This document shows positions 31,481 to 40,132 of a stretch of DNA of 64,000 nucleotides, piece after piece. A program made the position numbers and the translations under genes. Origin of the DNA: Martensiomyces pterosporus (taxonomy: Eukaryota > Kickxellomycota > Kickxellomycetes > Kickxellales > Kickxellaceae); contig MU603934.1 in the NCBI GenBank assembly GCA_025201845.1, forward strand, positions 62,001-126,000, read 5' to 3'. Positions within the stretch are counted from its first letter, which is position 1; every line of letters starts with the position of its first letter. The notes under the pieces were generated by a model that ran no database searches, was not told where the DNA came from, and worked only from the letters and a program-made list of their open reading frames with translations.

Positions 31481-34400
31481 ATGGCCAAAGCGAAAAAGGT
31501 CCAGGCAACACTTTCCGCCTTCTTTGCAGCCAAGCCCTCAGCGTCAAAGCCCGGCAAGAGCGGAGGCAAGCCAGGAAAGACAGAGGCTCAGGAGGCCGGA
31601 TCGGGCTTGAAGCGGTCACGCGCAAAGAACGCTGCCGCGGGCGATGGAGGTGTAGCTGCTGCCACATGCATGTCCCTTGCCTCGGCCATCCCGGGGCCTG
31701 CACAAGGTGCTGCACCTCGCAAACGCCAGCGCACCGTTGCAGAGGACGATGAGGACAGCGAGCACGACGATGCGAGCGACACTCGAATTGAACGCGACGG
31801 CGACGATGATGCAGATGAGGACTACTGCGCCGCAAACGACGACTTGGAAGAGGAGGCAATGCCAGCGTCAAATCCGAGGTCCAGGCCACCAAGAAAAGGC
31901 ACCAGTTCGCTCAGCGCAAAAACCACTGCAGCTGCTGGCAATAGTAGTAGACGGACGAATGCCAAGGGGGCCACCCTGGTAAAGTCTGTTTCGGACACTG
32001 CCGATCTGTCATCGCGACTACGGGCAAGAATCAAGGAGAGCGGCGGGCTGTCTCAGGGACCCAGCGGAGCGCCTCTGCTCATGACACCGCAGACACTCGA
32101 CAGCACGTCGATCCAGCTAGTCGTACGCAAGCCCGGAGTCAAATACACGCCCCTGGAGATACAGGTTCTGGATGCAAAGAGGGCAAACCCGGACACACTG
32201 CTTGCGGTGGAGGTAGGATACAAGTACCGGTTCTTTGGCGAGGACGCGCGCATTGCCTCTCGCGTTCTGGGGATTATGTGCACTGTGGCCAACAACTTTT
32301 ACAACGCCAGCATACCGACACCGCGTCTCATGGTGCATGTCCGCCGACTGGTACATGCTGGGTACAAAGTTGGCGTGATGCGACAGGCCGAAACGGCGGC
32401 GTTGAAGGCGGTCAGCGATAACAGGAACGCGCCGTTCACGAGGCAGCTAGCCGAGATATTCACCGCTGGCACAATGGTCGAAGAAGTCGAGGATTTGTCT
32501 GGCGCTGGCATCGGCGGAGACGCTGCAAAATACCTTATGTGCGCAGTTGAACCCCCGGGAGATTGCAGAGACAGCCTGGTCACCATTGGCATAATGGCCG
32601 TGCAGATATCCACAGGCGAGGTCATCTATGACTGCTTCGAGGACGGATACCTCCGCAGTGAGCTTGAAACCCGGCTGATGCACCTACAGCCGGGCGAAAT
32701 ACTGATCCCGCCCAACCTCAGCGGGGAGACGCTCAAGGTACTGTCGACATACTGCGGCTACACAATCAACGACAGGGAAAGCCAAGAACCCACCTTGGAA
32801 CACGCACAGAGGGCAGGTGTGCGCGTTGCCTTTGCTGACTCCTCGCTGCTCGGCCACCATGCGGCATCTCAGTTTGCCGCCGACTTCTATTCCGCCAACG
32901 ACGCCGGAAATGTTCTTGCTCACGTGCTGGATCTGCCCGATTCGGTCGTTGTGTGCCTGGCACTGCTGGTGCAGTATTTGAAGCCATTCAAGCTGGCGCG
33001 TGCTCTCCTGGCTGGCGGCACACATCGGGGCAGCAAGCAGTATTTCACGCCATTCCGCACCCGCTCACACATGCTCCTCTCTGCCACCACACTGCAGACG
33101 CTTGGCGTGTTCGCTGCACAAGGCGTTGGCAGCGGTGGTGACTCGCAGCCGTCGGCACTGGCACTTAAGGAGCTGCTCAAGCCTGACGGCAGGCTGGGGG
33201 GCAGCCATAGCTCGCATCTGTTCGGCGGCGATGGGTCGCTGTTCAGCATAATGGACTTTACAAAGTCGCCGTTTGGTCGGCGCTTGCTGCGCAGATGGGT
33301 CGCCCATCCGCTTGTGTCTCGGCAGGAACTAGAGGAGCGCATGGCGAGTGTGGTGTTTCTAAAGGAAATCCTGGAGGACGTGGACCTTCAGAGCAATGCA
33401 CAGGGTGGCGAGGTGAACAGGCCGAGGCAGGTGGTATCTGGCATCCGCAACAAGCTGGGCCAGCTGGTGGATCTGGAGCGCGGGCTATGCAGGATCCACT
33501 ACCGCCAGGCCAGTCCGCAGGAGCTGCTCCGCATTCTGCGCAGTCTCAGCAGTGCGATCAAGCTGCTGCCCCAGGAAGCGGAGATCACTGAGCCCAGGCT
33601 TATTGCCGAGGTGTTAAGCCACGACGTATGGACACCGGGTTTGAGGGAGTGCATTGAATCGTGGGTGAGCCAAATCGACTATAGGAGCGCAAAGAGCGGC
33701 CAAAAGGACAGGCTGTTCACTGCGGGCCATCTCCACGACCGGATGCAAACGCACCACGCTCGTATAGCCGCCGCAGATGCCGAACTCCAGGCACAGTCGG
33801 GTCCCATCGGCAGGATTCTTGGCACGAGCAGCTTTGAGTTCAAGACGATTTCGGGCATCGACTACCTGATCGACGTGAAAAACACCAAGGCCAAGTCGGT
33901 GCCTGGCGATTGGACAAAGATATCGAGCACCAGGACAAACTCGCGGTTCCACACGCCATTTCTCATCGAGAAGCTCGCAGAAAGAGAAAGACTGCGCGAG
34001 GCACTGCAGAGCGCAGCGAGGGATGCGTACAGCGAGTTCCTGGCTGGCATCTCGTCCAGGTACGAGGATCTGAGACAGCTGGTGCATTCGCTGTCAACAG
34101 TTGACGCGCTGTTCTCCCTCGCCACTCTGGCGCAGAGCGAGGGATACTGCAAGCCCGAGATTATTGGCGATGAGGCAGGCGAGGCACAGGTGGATCTCGT
34201 GGATGCCCGCCATCCGGTCCTCAGCAGCGGGTCTACGCAGTACGTGCCCAACAGCGTCACACTCGGCGGTGGCAGCGACAGCAACGGCTCTGCGCGTGCA
34301 ATGATCCTCACTGGGCCTAATGCCGGCGGAAAGAGCTCGCTCATTCGCACCATCGCATTGATCTGCATCATGGCGCAATGCGGGTCTTACGTGCCAGCAC

Positions 34401-35002
34401 AGAGAGCCAGGCTGAGCACGATTGATGCGGTCTTCACACGCATGGGAGCAAACGACAACATGCTGGCGGGGGAGAGCACGTTTATGGTCGAGATGCGCGA
34501 GACAGCGGAGCTGATGAAGCAGGCTACACCACGGTCGCTCGCGATTTTGGACGAGCTGGGGCGCGGCACAAGCACACACGACGGGGCTGCCATTGCGTAT
34601 GCGGTGCTGGATCACTTGGTGGGCAAGCGCCCGCTGACGTTCTTTGTCACGCATTATGCGCACCTTGTCGAGGAGTTTGCCACGAACAGACTGGTCAAGG
34701 CGTGCCACATGGCGTTCCTGGAGAGAACGCACAGCAGCGAGCCTGCTGGTGTGGCTGGGGATGGCCGGGATGCAGAGGGGGTCAGCGAGGTTACGTTTCT
34801 GTTCAAGCTGGCTGACGGTGCGTCGAAGGACAGCTTTGGCCTGAATGTGGCGAAGATGGCTGGCCTTCCGATGTCGCTGCTGGTGAGCGCGAAGGAGAGA
34901 GCAAAGTGGATGAGGGCTGAGATTGAGAGCAGATGGGCCGCTGCATACGCCAGGAGCCTGAAGCAAGCGGTTGCCGTTGCTGCGTCGTCATCCGAGCACT
35001 GA
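31481..35002 (+). CDS. MSH3: DNA mismatch repair protein Msh3
   Basis: 1173 residues from the ATG at 31481, single exon. The N-terminus has a PCNA-binding box, QATLSAFFAAK, followed by a disordered basic and acidic region. The mismatch-binding domain (YTPLEIQVLDAKRANPDTLL; VGYKYRFFGEDARIA; RLMVHVRRLVHAGYKVGVM) matches Msh3 rather than Msh6. Connector, lever and clamp regions follow (QISTGEVIYDCFEDGYLRSE; PFGRRLLRRWVAHPL). The ATPase has Walker A GPNAGGKSS near residue 947, a Ser-Thr loop AGESTFMVEM, and Walker B ILDELGRGTSTHDG. Msh3 pairs with Msh2 as MutS-beta and recognises insertion/deletion loops. Its tail lies 91 bases from the converging aminotransferase gene. Confidence 0.96.
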   Translation: MAKAKKVQATLSAFFAAKPSASKPGKSGGKPGKTEAQEAGSGLKRSRAKNAAAGDGGVAAATCMSLASAIPGPAQGAAPRKRQRTVAEDDEDSEHDDASDTRIERDGDDDADEDYCAANDDLEEEAMPASNPRSRPPRKGTSSLSAKTTAAAGNSSRRTNAKGATLVKSVSDTADLSSRLRARIKESGGLSQGPSGAPLLMTPQTLDSTSIQLVVRKPGVKYTPLEIQVLDAKRANPDTLLAVEVGYKYRFFGEDARIASRVLGIMCTVANNFYNASIPTPRLMVHVRRLVHAGYKVGVMRQAETAALKAVSDNRNAPFTRQLAEIFTAGTMVEEVEDLSGAGIGGDAAKYLMCAVEPPGDCRDSLVTIGIMAVQISTGEVIYDCFEDGYLRSELETRLMHLQPGEILIPPNLSGETLKVLSTYCGYTINDRESQEPTLEHAQRAGVRVAFADSSLLGHHAASQFAADFYSANDAGNVLAHVLDLPDSVVVCLALLVQYLKPFKLARALLAGGTHRGSKQYFTPFRTRSHMLLSATTLQTLGVFAAQGVGSGGDSQPSALALKELLKPDGRLGGSHSSHLFGGDGSLFSIMDFTKSPFGRRLLRRWVAHPLVSRQELEERMASVVFLKEILEDVDLQSNAQGGEVNRPRQVVSGIRNKLGQLVDLERGLCRIHYRQASPQELLRILRSLSSAIKLLPQEAEITEPRLIAEVLSHDVWTPGLRECIESWVSQIDYRSAKSGQKDRLFTAGHLHDRMQTHHARIAAADAELQAQSGPIGRILGTSSFEFKTISGIDYLIDVKNTKAKSVPGDWTKISSTRTNSRFHTPFLIEKLAERERLREALQSAARDAYSEFLAGISSRYEDLRQLVHSLSTVDALFSLATLAQSEGYCKPEIIGDEAGEAQVDLVDARHPVLSSGSTQYVPNSVTLGGGSDSNGSARAMILTGPNAGGKSSLIRTIALICIMAQCGSYVPAQRARLSTIDAVFTRMGANDNMLAGESTFMVEMRETAELMKQATPRSLAILDELGRGTSTHDGAAIAYAVLDHLVGKRPLTFFVTHYAHLVEEFATNRLVKACHMAFLERTHSSEPAGVAGDGRDAEGVSEVTFLFKLADGASKDSFGLNVAKMAGLPMSLLVSAKERAKWMRAEIESRWAAAYARSLKQAVAVAASSSEH

Positions 35003-35092
35003 CGCTGCCAGCCACCACTGCCGGCAGCCATCATTTTGGATACAGCACTGCACACAACACATGGCACACAAATATATTGAAAATTGGCACTA

Positions 35093-36496
35093 CTAGTTGG
35101 TGAATGGCTTCAGCGCCTCGGCCAGTCTGCAGATAGCAGTCTCAAAGTTGTCGGTAGACGCATACGAGAACGCAGCACGCATGTATGGCTTGTCAAGCAC
35201 CTCGGCAGACGCGCCCAGAGGCGAGAACATGTGTCCGGGGACCAGCAGGACGTGGTTGGCAATCATGGCGTCAAAGATCTCCTGCATGACGCCCTTCTTC
35301 CTCTTCGCCTCCTCGCTCAGCAGCACGTGGAACCACAGGAACATCCCCGCATCTGGAACTGTAAACTCGACCATGCCCTTCAGGTGCCTGTTGCAAAGGT
35401 CAACAAAGTGGTCTCTCCTCACAGCATAGTCGCGCTGGATCTGGACCAGGTGGCGCTCCCACCCAGCATGTCCCCACTTCTCGTTCATCAGCTTCGATAC
35501 GATTCCCTGGCTGACGCCTGACGGCTGCTGGATGCTTGTCTCGTTGTGGAACTGGATCTTGTCCGTGATGTACCTGGGTGCTGTGATCCAGCCGCAGCGC
35601 AAGCCAGGCGCCAGGACCTTGCTGAAGGAGTCGAGGCGAATCACGCGGCCGTCCACATCGATGGAGAGGAACGAGGGGATGAGCGAGGCGAGCCCGGGCA
35701 ACTCGCTGTACCGCTCCTCGGGGCTATGCACTTCCTCCAGGGGCTTGTACGAGGAGAACTGCAGATAGTAGTAGGGGTCGTCCTCGATGATGACGATGTT
35801 GTGCTTCTGCGCCACAGCATACACTTCGCGCTTGCGCTCAATCGACATGGTGGCACCAGTGGGGTTCTGGGCAGTAGGGATCAAGTAAGCGACTCTGGGC
35901 GCCCTTGTGGGGCCACTCCAGCTGCTGCACAGACGGTCCAGTGCCTCCGGAATGATTCCCTGGCTGTCCATCCCGACCGGCGCCAGCTGGACACCCATGG
36001 GTGCCACAGTCTCCATGATGGCCGGATACGTCCACTCGTCGACAATCAGCGTGTCTCCGTGCTGGCAGAAAAGCATCAGAGACTTGACAAACGCATCGGT
36101 GTTTCCAGCCGACACAATGACATCCCAGTCCTCGTACGCCGGCGAATGCACGTGTTCGGTGTGCTCGCGTGCGAACTGCGCGTAGCTGGGGACTCCGCGG
36201 CCATTGCCATACTGCAGGAATTTGTCCAGACCCTCAATGCCGCTCTTTGCAGTGGTGATCGAGGCGTCGATGAGTTCGGCGTCATTGGCAACGGCGGATG
36301 TGCCGGCCTCCGCCACGTTGGCGCCAAAGCTGGCAATCGGGAAGGTGTCTGGGTGGGGCAGGCCGGCGCCGAGGGACACGAGGGTGGGGTCGGCAGCCAT
36401 GTATTTGAGGAGGGATTTGAGCGGGCTGTTCTTGCGAAGCCTGGTGGCCTCGGTGAAGAACTGCGACAGGTCCTTTGAGTGCGACTTGACTGGCAT
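35093..36496 (-). CDS. Aromatic / 2-aminoadipate aminotransferase, Aro8-like, PLP-dependent class I
   Basis: 467 residues from the ATG at 36496. It opens with SQFFTEATRLRKNSPLKSLL and LGAGLPHPDTFP, as in Aro8 and kynurenine/2-aminoadipate aminotransferases. Fold-type I features are complete: SAGNTDAFVKSLMLF, PTAQNPTGATMS, the EDDPYYYLQF Asp-Tyr segment, and the PLP lysine in DSFSKVLAPGLRCGW near residue 290. The C-terminus has FTVPDAGMFLWFHV and a final Arg region. It transfers amino groups between aromatic amino acids or 2-aminoadipate and 2-oxoglutarate, in Phe/Tyr/Trp or lysine metabolism. There is no clear mitochondrial presequence, so the cytosol is likely. Confidence 0.92.
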   Translation of the reverse strand: MPVKSHSKDLSQFFTEATRLRKNSPLKSLLKYMAADPTLVSLGAGLPHPDTFPIASFGANVAEAGTSAVANDAELIDASITTAKSGIEGLDKFLQYGNGRGVPSYAQFAREHTEHVHSPAYEDWDVIVSAGNTDAFVKSLMLFCQHGDTLIVDEWTYPAIMETVAPMGVQLAPVGMDSQGIIPEALDRLCSSWSGPTRAPRVAYLIPTAQNPTGATMSIERKREVYAVAQKHNIVIIEDDPYYYLQFSSYKPLEEVHSPEERYSELPGLASLIPSFLSIDVDGRVIRLDSFSKVLAPGLRCGWITAPRYITDKIQFHNETSIQQPSGVSQGIVSKLMNEKWGHAGWERHLVQIQRDYAVRRDHFVDLCNRHLKGMVEFTVPDAGMFLWFHVLLSEEAKRKKGVMQEIFDAMIANHVLLVPGHMFSPLGASAEVLDKPYMRAAFSYASTDNFETAICRLAEALKPFTN

Positions 36497-37066
36497 GGCG
36501 CTAGTAGCTTGGAAAAATAAATGGCAAAGCAAAAAGACAGGACTAGGAATCCAAAAGTGGAGCAGAGGGTGGCTGCTGGTGTCCTCGCGTGCCCCCTTTT
36601 AAGCGGCAGGATTGCTAGCCCCTCTCCCGGGTACAGGGCCACAGCATGAGAAACTGGGCATTCGCTGCTGGGAACACTCGCATTGGTGATTCATCTTTCT
36701 ACCTGCTTTGGCAGGTCCAATTTGTCGTGCGGAAGGCAGTTTCTCCGGCAACCGGGTTTCCCACCCCCATGCAATGCTGGCTGTGCAACACCTGTATGTA
36801 GAGTTATGCCCAGCATAGAGCAAGATACAAAGACATGCGGGCTCTGCGCCCAATGCGTGCATTGTTTGGCATTCATGAGCAGGCGTGAGAAAAGTGTATT
36901 TGTAAGGCCTGAAAAAAGCAAGGGCGTGATGGAGGTGTGATATACAGAGGACTGAAGAGTTGGAGTGGCCGCAGCAGCAGACACCGCCAGCCGAGCGTCT
37001 CTCCAGTTGCGGCAGGAGATCTGCCTTTTGTGCAAGACGTTGATACATGGCTTTTTTTGTGTTTGC
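36497..37066. other. Intergenic region upstream of the Aro8-like gene
   Basis: 570 bases with no supported gene: promoter of the aminotransferase (a TTAAAAG element on the minus strand near 36597-36603) and the 3' flank of DPH3. Confidence 0.4.
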
Positions 37067-37315
37067 CTAGGCGACTGTGATGGTTGTTCCAAGGGCAATT
37101 TCATCGTCGTCACCATCGGGCATAAAGTCGTCAGGGTCGTATATGACCTTGAGCGTCAGCGAGCAGCTAGGGCAGCTGGCGACGTCCTCTCCAGACTCGA
37201 GCTCCTCGAGTGTGATCTCGAAGCGGTCTCCGCAGGGGCATGGGTAGTGGTAGAGACCGTTCTCCTCGTCAAACTCCATGTCCTCGATCTCCACTTCGTC
37301 GTAAAAGGACGACAT
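37067..37315 (-). CDS. DPH3: Diphthamide biosynthesis protein 3 (CSL zinc-finger)
   Basis: 82 residues from the ATG at 37315, the usual length. It begins [20 protein letters not shown], continues [18 protein letters not shown] and [15 protein letters not shown], so the four zinc Cys (CPC and CPSC) and the CSL signature are all present, with an acidic tail. Dph3/Kti11 carries electrons to the radical-SAM step of diphthamide synthesis on elongation factor 2, and it also serves the Elongator tRNA-modification pathway. An in-frame extension upstream to 37366 has no ATG. Confidence 0.97.
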   Translation of the reverse strand: MSSFYDEVEIEDMEFDEENGLYHYPCPCGDRFEITLEELESGEDVASCPSCSLTLKVIYDPDDFMPDGDDDEIALGTTITVA

Positions 37316-38341
37316 GACTGTTGTGCGCAGATGCTGGAATGTAAAAAGCGAAGAAGCAAAGAGCAAAAGTACGGAAATTCGAAGCGAGAGAAAAAAAGGA
37401 GCGGCGTGCCAGCAAAAATGAGTGCAGTGTCCCCAACTCTTTTTTGACTCCCTGCCCCAAAGCAGAGCATGACTGGCTCAGCGGTTCGCTGTAGCGAGCC
37501 GCGTCCTGACATGCCATGCCGTGACTTGGGGCGGGCTGTTCCTAGGGAGCGCCACATGTGCCAAAGAGCAGGACATCAGCGGCAATTGCGACAAGGACCA
37601 CAGCGGCTTCGGGCGGAAAACCAATGGAGTGGATGGTCTCTGAGTCCACGCCGGATGTGACGCAATTGCAGCGGTGTCCCCATGCCGCCGTCAGAAATTC
37701 AGAGGTGCGTTGGTCACTGGCAAGCCGGGCCATGCGGCAGAGCAGGCGGGCAAATGTGCAAGGCCTTGCAGCCTACTACCGCCACCATCCTGTGTGTGGA
37801 GTGGGCGAGATGTGTGGGTGGAGTGTGAAATGCGAAAGCCTGTTAGCTGGGCCGATGATTTGCAGACAAGCCATCCATGACAACGAAAGGAGGCGAGGGA
37901 GGCTTACAAGTGACCTGCACACAGCAGGCAGAAAGCGGTGATCAAGATTGAGTAGCGGGCCCACTAAAGGAAAAATTGCCCCCCACCCCACCCGTCTTTT
38001 CCAGTATTGTCTGCTGAGGCAGGCTGGCTTGCCTGCACCCGCTTTTCTTTTCCTCTGCTTTTCTGGTAGCCACACTCCCAAGATAATAAATAGGCATCAT
38101 CATCCCCCTTCCAAACTCCCCTTGTCGAATAACCCCCCTTTAGCACTCAGCTTCTACCTGCCACTGCTTTTGCTTTCGCTTGCAAACAGCACGCCTTTGC
38201 TGCTCCGCTTTTCTACGCACCACCTTTCGCTATACGCAGCTCCGGTTGGCCCGTGCTTTTGGCTACAGGGCTTCACCCCTCACCCCTCAAGTGAATACAG
38301 CTGGCACAGCAAGTGCTCGGCTGGCCGACACACCGGACATA
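37316..38341. other. Divergent region between DPH3 and the tentative spliced ORF
   Basis: No supported gene. It contains a near-perfect inverted repeat at 37481-37502 and a pyrimidine-rich run on the plus strand (38100-38230) that could be the leader of the next gene. Confidence 0.4.
37481..37502. other. Near-perfect inverted repeat
   Basis: GCGGTTCGCT and AGCGAGCCGC are reverse complements apart from one position that can pair G-U, separated by GT. It lies about 165 bases upstream of the DPH3 start and could be a dimer binding site or a leader hairpin. Confidence 0.6.
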
Positions 38342-38899
38342 ATGGATTTTCTACACAAAGGCCGAGCCGGCACCATTGGCAGCAGTAGCAGCACCACACG
38401 CGGAGGCATAGTTGGGGACGCACATACAAATGCAGCAGCAGGTACCCACGACGGGATCGCAGCTGGCACGGCGTGCCTAGCGGTGGTGCTTCCAGGCGTA
38501 GCAATTCTTGGCTACGTTGTGGTAGTCGCTCTAGTCGGTGTTCTTAGGGCGAGGCTCCGGCAGCTTGGCGGCATTAGGCGGCTGCTCCTTGGCTCGGGTA
38601 AGTAGCATACAGGGCTTTGTTGTATTAAAAATAGCGCCGTTAATTTTTGCTGTCTTCGCATTCATTCAGCGCACCCTATTATTGCTGGCCTTGCTCGTGA
38701 CCCGCTCTGCCCACCCCTCAGCACAAGCACAGGCGCAAGCACAGGCATGAGCACGAGCACACGCGCATGCACTTGCTCCTCTCCTCTCCTCTCCTCTCCT
38801 CTCCTCCCCTCTATCCCGTCCGCTGTTATCAAATGCAGCTTCCGCTGCGTTGATGCTGCTGTGGATGTCAGAGACAACCCAAGCACGAGTAACATTTGA
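38342..38899 (+). CDS. Tentative two-exon small membrane protein
   Basis: Exon 1 (38342-38597) starts at ATG and codes for a Gly/Ser-rich segment, then a strong hydrophobic span (AVVLPGVAILGYVVVVALVG) followed by basic RARLRQLGGIRR. The frame would stop three codons after a GTAAGT donor at 38598. An acceptor ATTCATTCAG ends at 38669; joining there leaves an open frame to the TGA at 38897-38899, for 161 residues in all. Exon 2 codes for Ser/Thr/Pro/Leu low-complexity sequence through a CTCCT repeat, so it is weak. If the intron is not used, the product is an 88-residue single-span protein. No family is recognised. Confidence 0.35.
38721..38811. repeat. Degenerate GCACAA-type hexamer and (CTCCT)n microsatellite
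   Basis: Two simple repeats in a row: irregular AGCACA units at 38721-38772 and then about six to seven CTCCT pentamers at 38776-38811. Confidence 0.9.
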
Positions 38900-40132
38900 C
38901 CCTGTGCTCCCACTGAAAACTGGCCGAGCGGAATACGAGTGACCCTTCCAGGGACACCCCTCACTTTTCCCAAGGATAAAAGGCTCAGAGTCTATTTTGG
39001 TAGCTGAGCGGAGCGTGTGGAGGTGGCGCCTGCCCCGCTTGTGCCTGGCGGAGCACATGTGGATCTCCACCGCCCACTTGGGTCTTTTCGTAGCATTTGA
39101 TTTCAGACAGCGCACGCATCCCACAGCACCCCGGCCGCCCTCAGGACTCGTCCTTTGCGGAGTCAGCAGCGTGCTCTCTTTTTCGCTGCTCGCTTGCGCA
39201 TTTGCATGGAGATTGGCGTCTTTTCTCCAAAAGGCACGTTCTCGGGTCTGGGATTGCCATGTCCTCCAATGGCCGCATGCACACGCTGTAGAAGCATCTG
39301 CAGACTGCTGGCCAAAGGAGGAAGAAATAAGCGTAAACCACCCTTTCTCAGCACCTCCTACAGCAGCAGGCCTGTCTCTCAACCCACAGTCGAATGCCCA
39401 ATTCCCTCCTTTTGTCCTATTGTGCAATGCCCCTCCGTGCTGCATCCGTCAACTTCAAGACCGAACCCGCTCGCACCCGAACGTCTGCATGCTATTTTCC
39501 CACTGGCACTGCACCCTTATCAGCCAAGGAGAAACGGTGCCCTGCGTGCTGCCGGATATACGCCTTCCGAATTTGTGCATGGGTTTTCACACCCTTAATC
39601 TCTATTTTTGCGCTGCTGCTACATGCAGCGCGCCTTTTGCCTGTCCCTCCCCATGTGCCCTCTCTCGCTCTGCACAATGCGTCTGTTATTATTTCATCGC
39701 TGTTGTGTGCGATGGGTTGTGTGTCACATGGTGACCGGCGTTTTTCTGCTGAGTCAACTCTTTCAGTGACGGAATGCATGCGTCCTTCCCGCCAAAGTCC
39801 GTCTTCCAGCCCCACCTGGCTTTCGAATGAGCGAGGGGAGCTGTCGATGCGACTGTCTTAGTAGCGAGACAGCGCACCCACCTGCACCAAACACACACGC
39901 ATTCCCGCATATATTTACTTCCCTCAGACAATCGTATCCACTCCACACAGCCACTCAAAACACCTGCCCAATCTACACCTTTCTATTTCGCATTTTTTTG
40001 CTAGGTGGCGGGGGCCTATTGGACTTGGAACGCGAGCAGCTACTGGCGACTGCGCGCAGTGAGCCCAGCACTGCCGCAGCAGCTACACCACCGCCGCATG
40101 CACACAGCAGCGCGCATTTCGCAGCACCCACC
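38900..40132. promoter_or_regulatory. Upstream region of the HMT1-like ABC gene
   Basis: No supported gene. A TATA-like TATATTTA lies at 39910-39917. The ABC frame is open back to an ATG at 39827, but that ATG is upstream of the TATA element and of a TTTTTTTGCTAG acceptor-like site near 40005, so I treat it as non-coding. Confidence 0.45.
39910..39917 (+). promoter_or_regulatory. TATA-like element (TATATTTA)
   Basis: It lies 216 bases before the preferred start at 40133 and downstream of the earlier in-frame ATG, which argues against the earlier start. Confidence 0.4.

Noticed and set aside
35546..36478. 310-codon frame opposite the Aro8-like gene
   Set aside because: Antisense shadow; the minus-strand frame has all aminotransferase motifs.
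38666..39445. 259-codon minus-strand frame with EERRGEERRG and ACACAC runs
   Set aside because: Runs through simple repeats and has no other content.
39827..40132. Upstream in-frame ATG for the HMT1-like gene
   Set aside because: Lies before the TATA-like element and an acceptor-like site; the extension is low-complexity and the ATG at 40133 has a better context. Not fully excluded.
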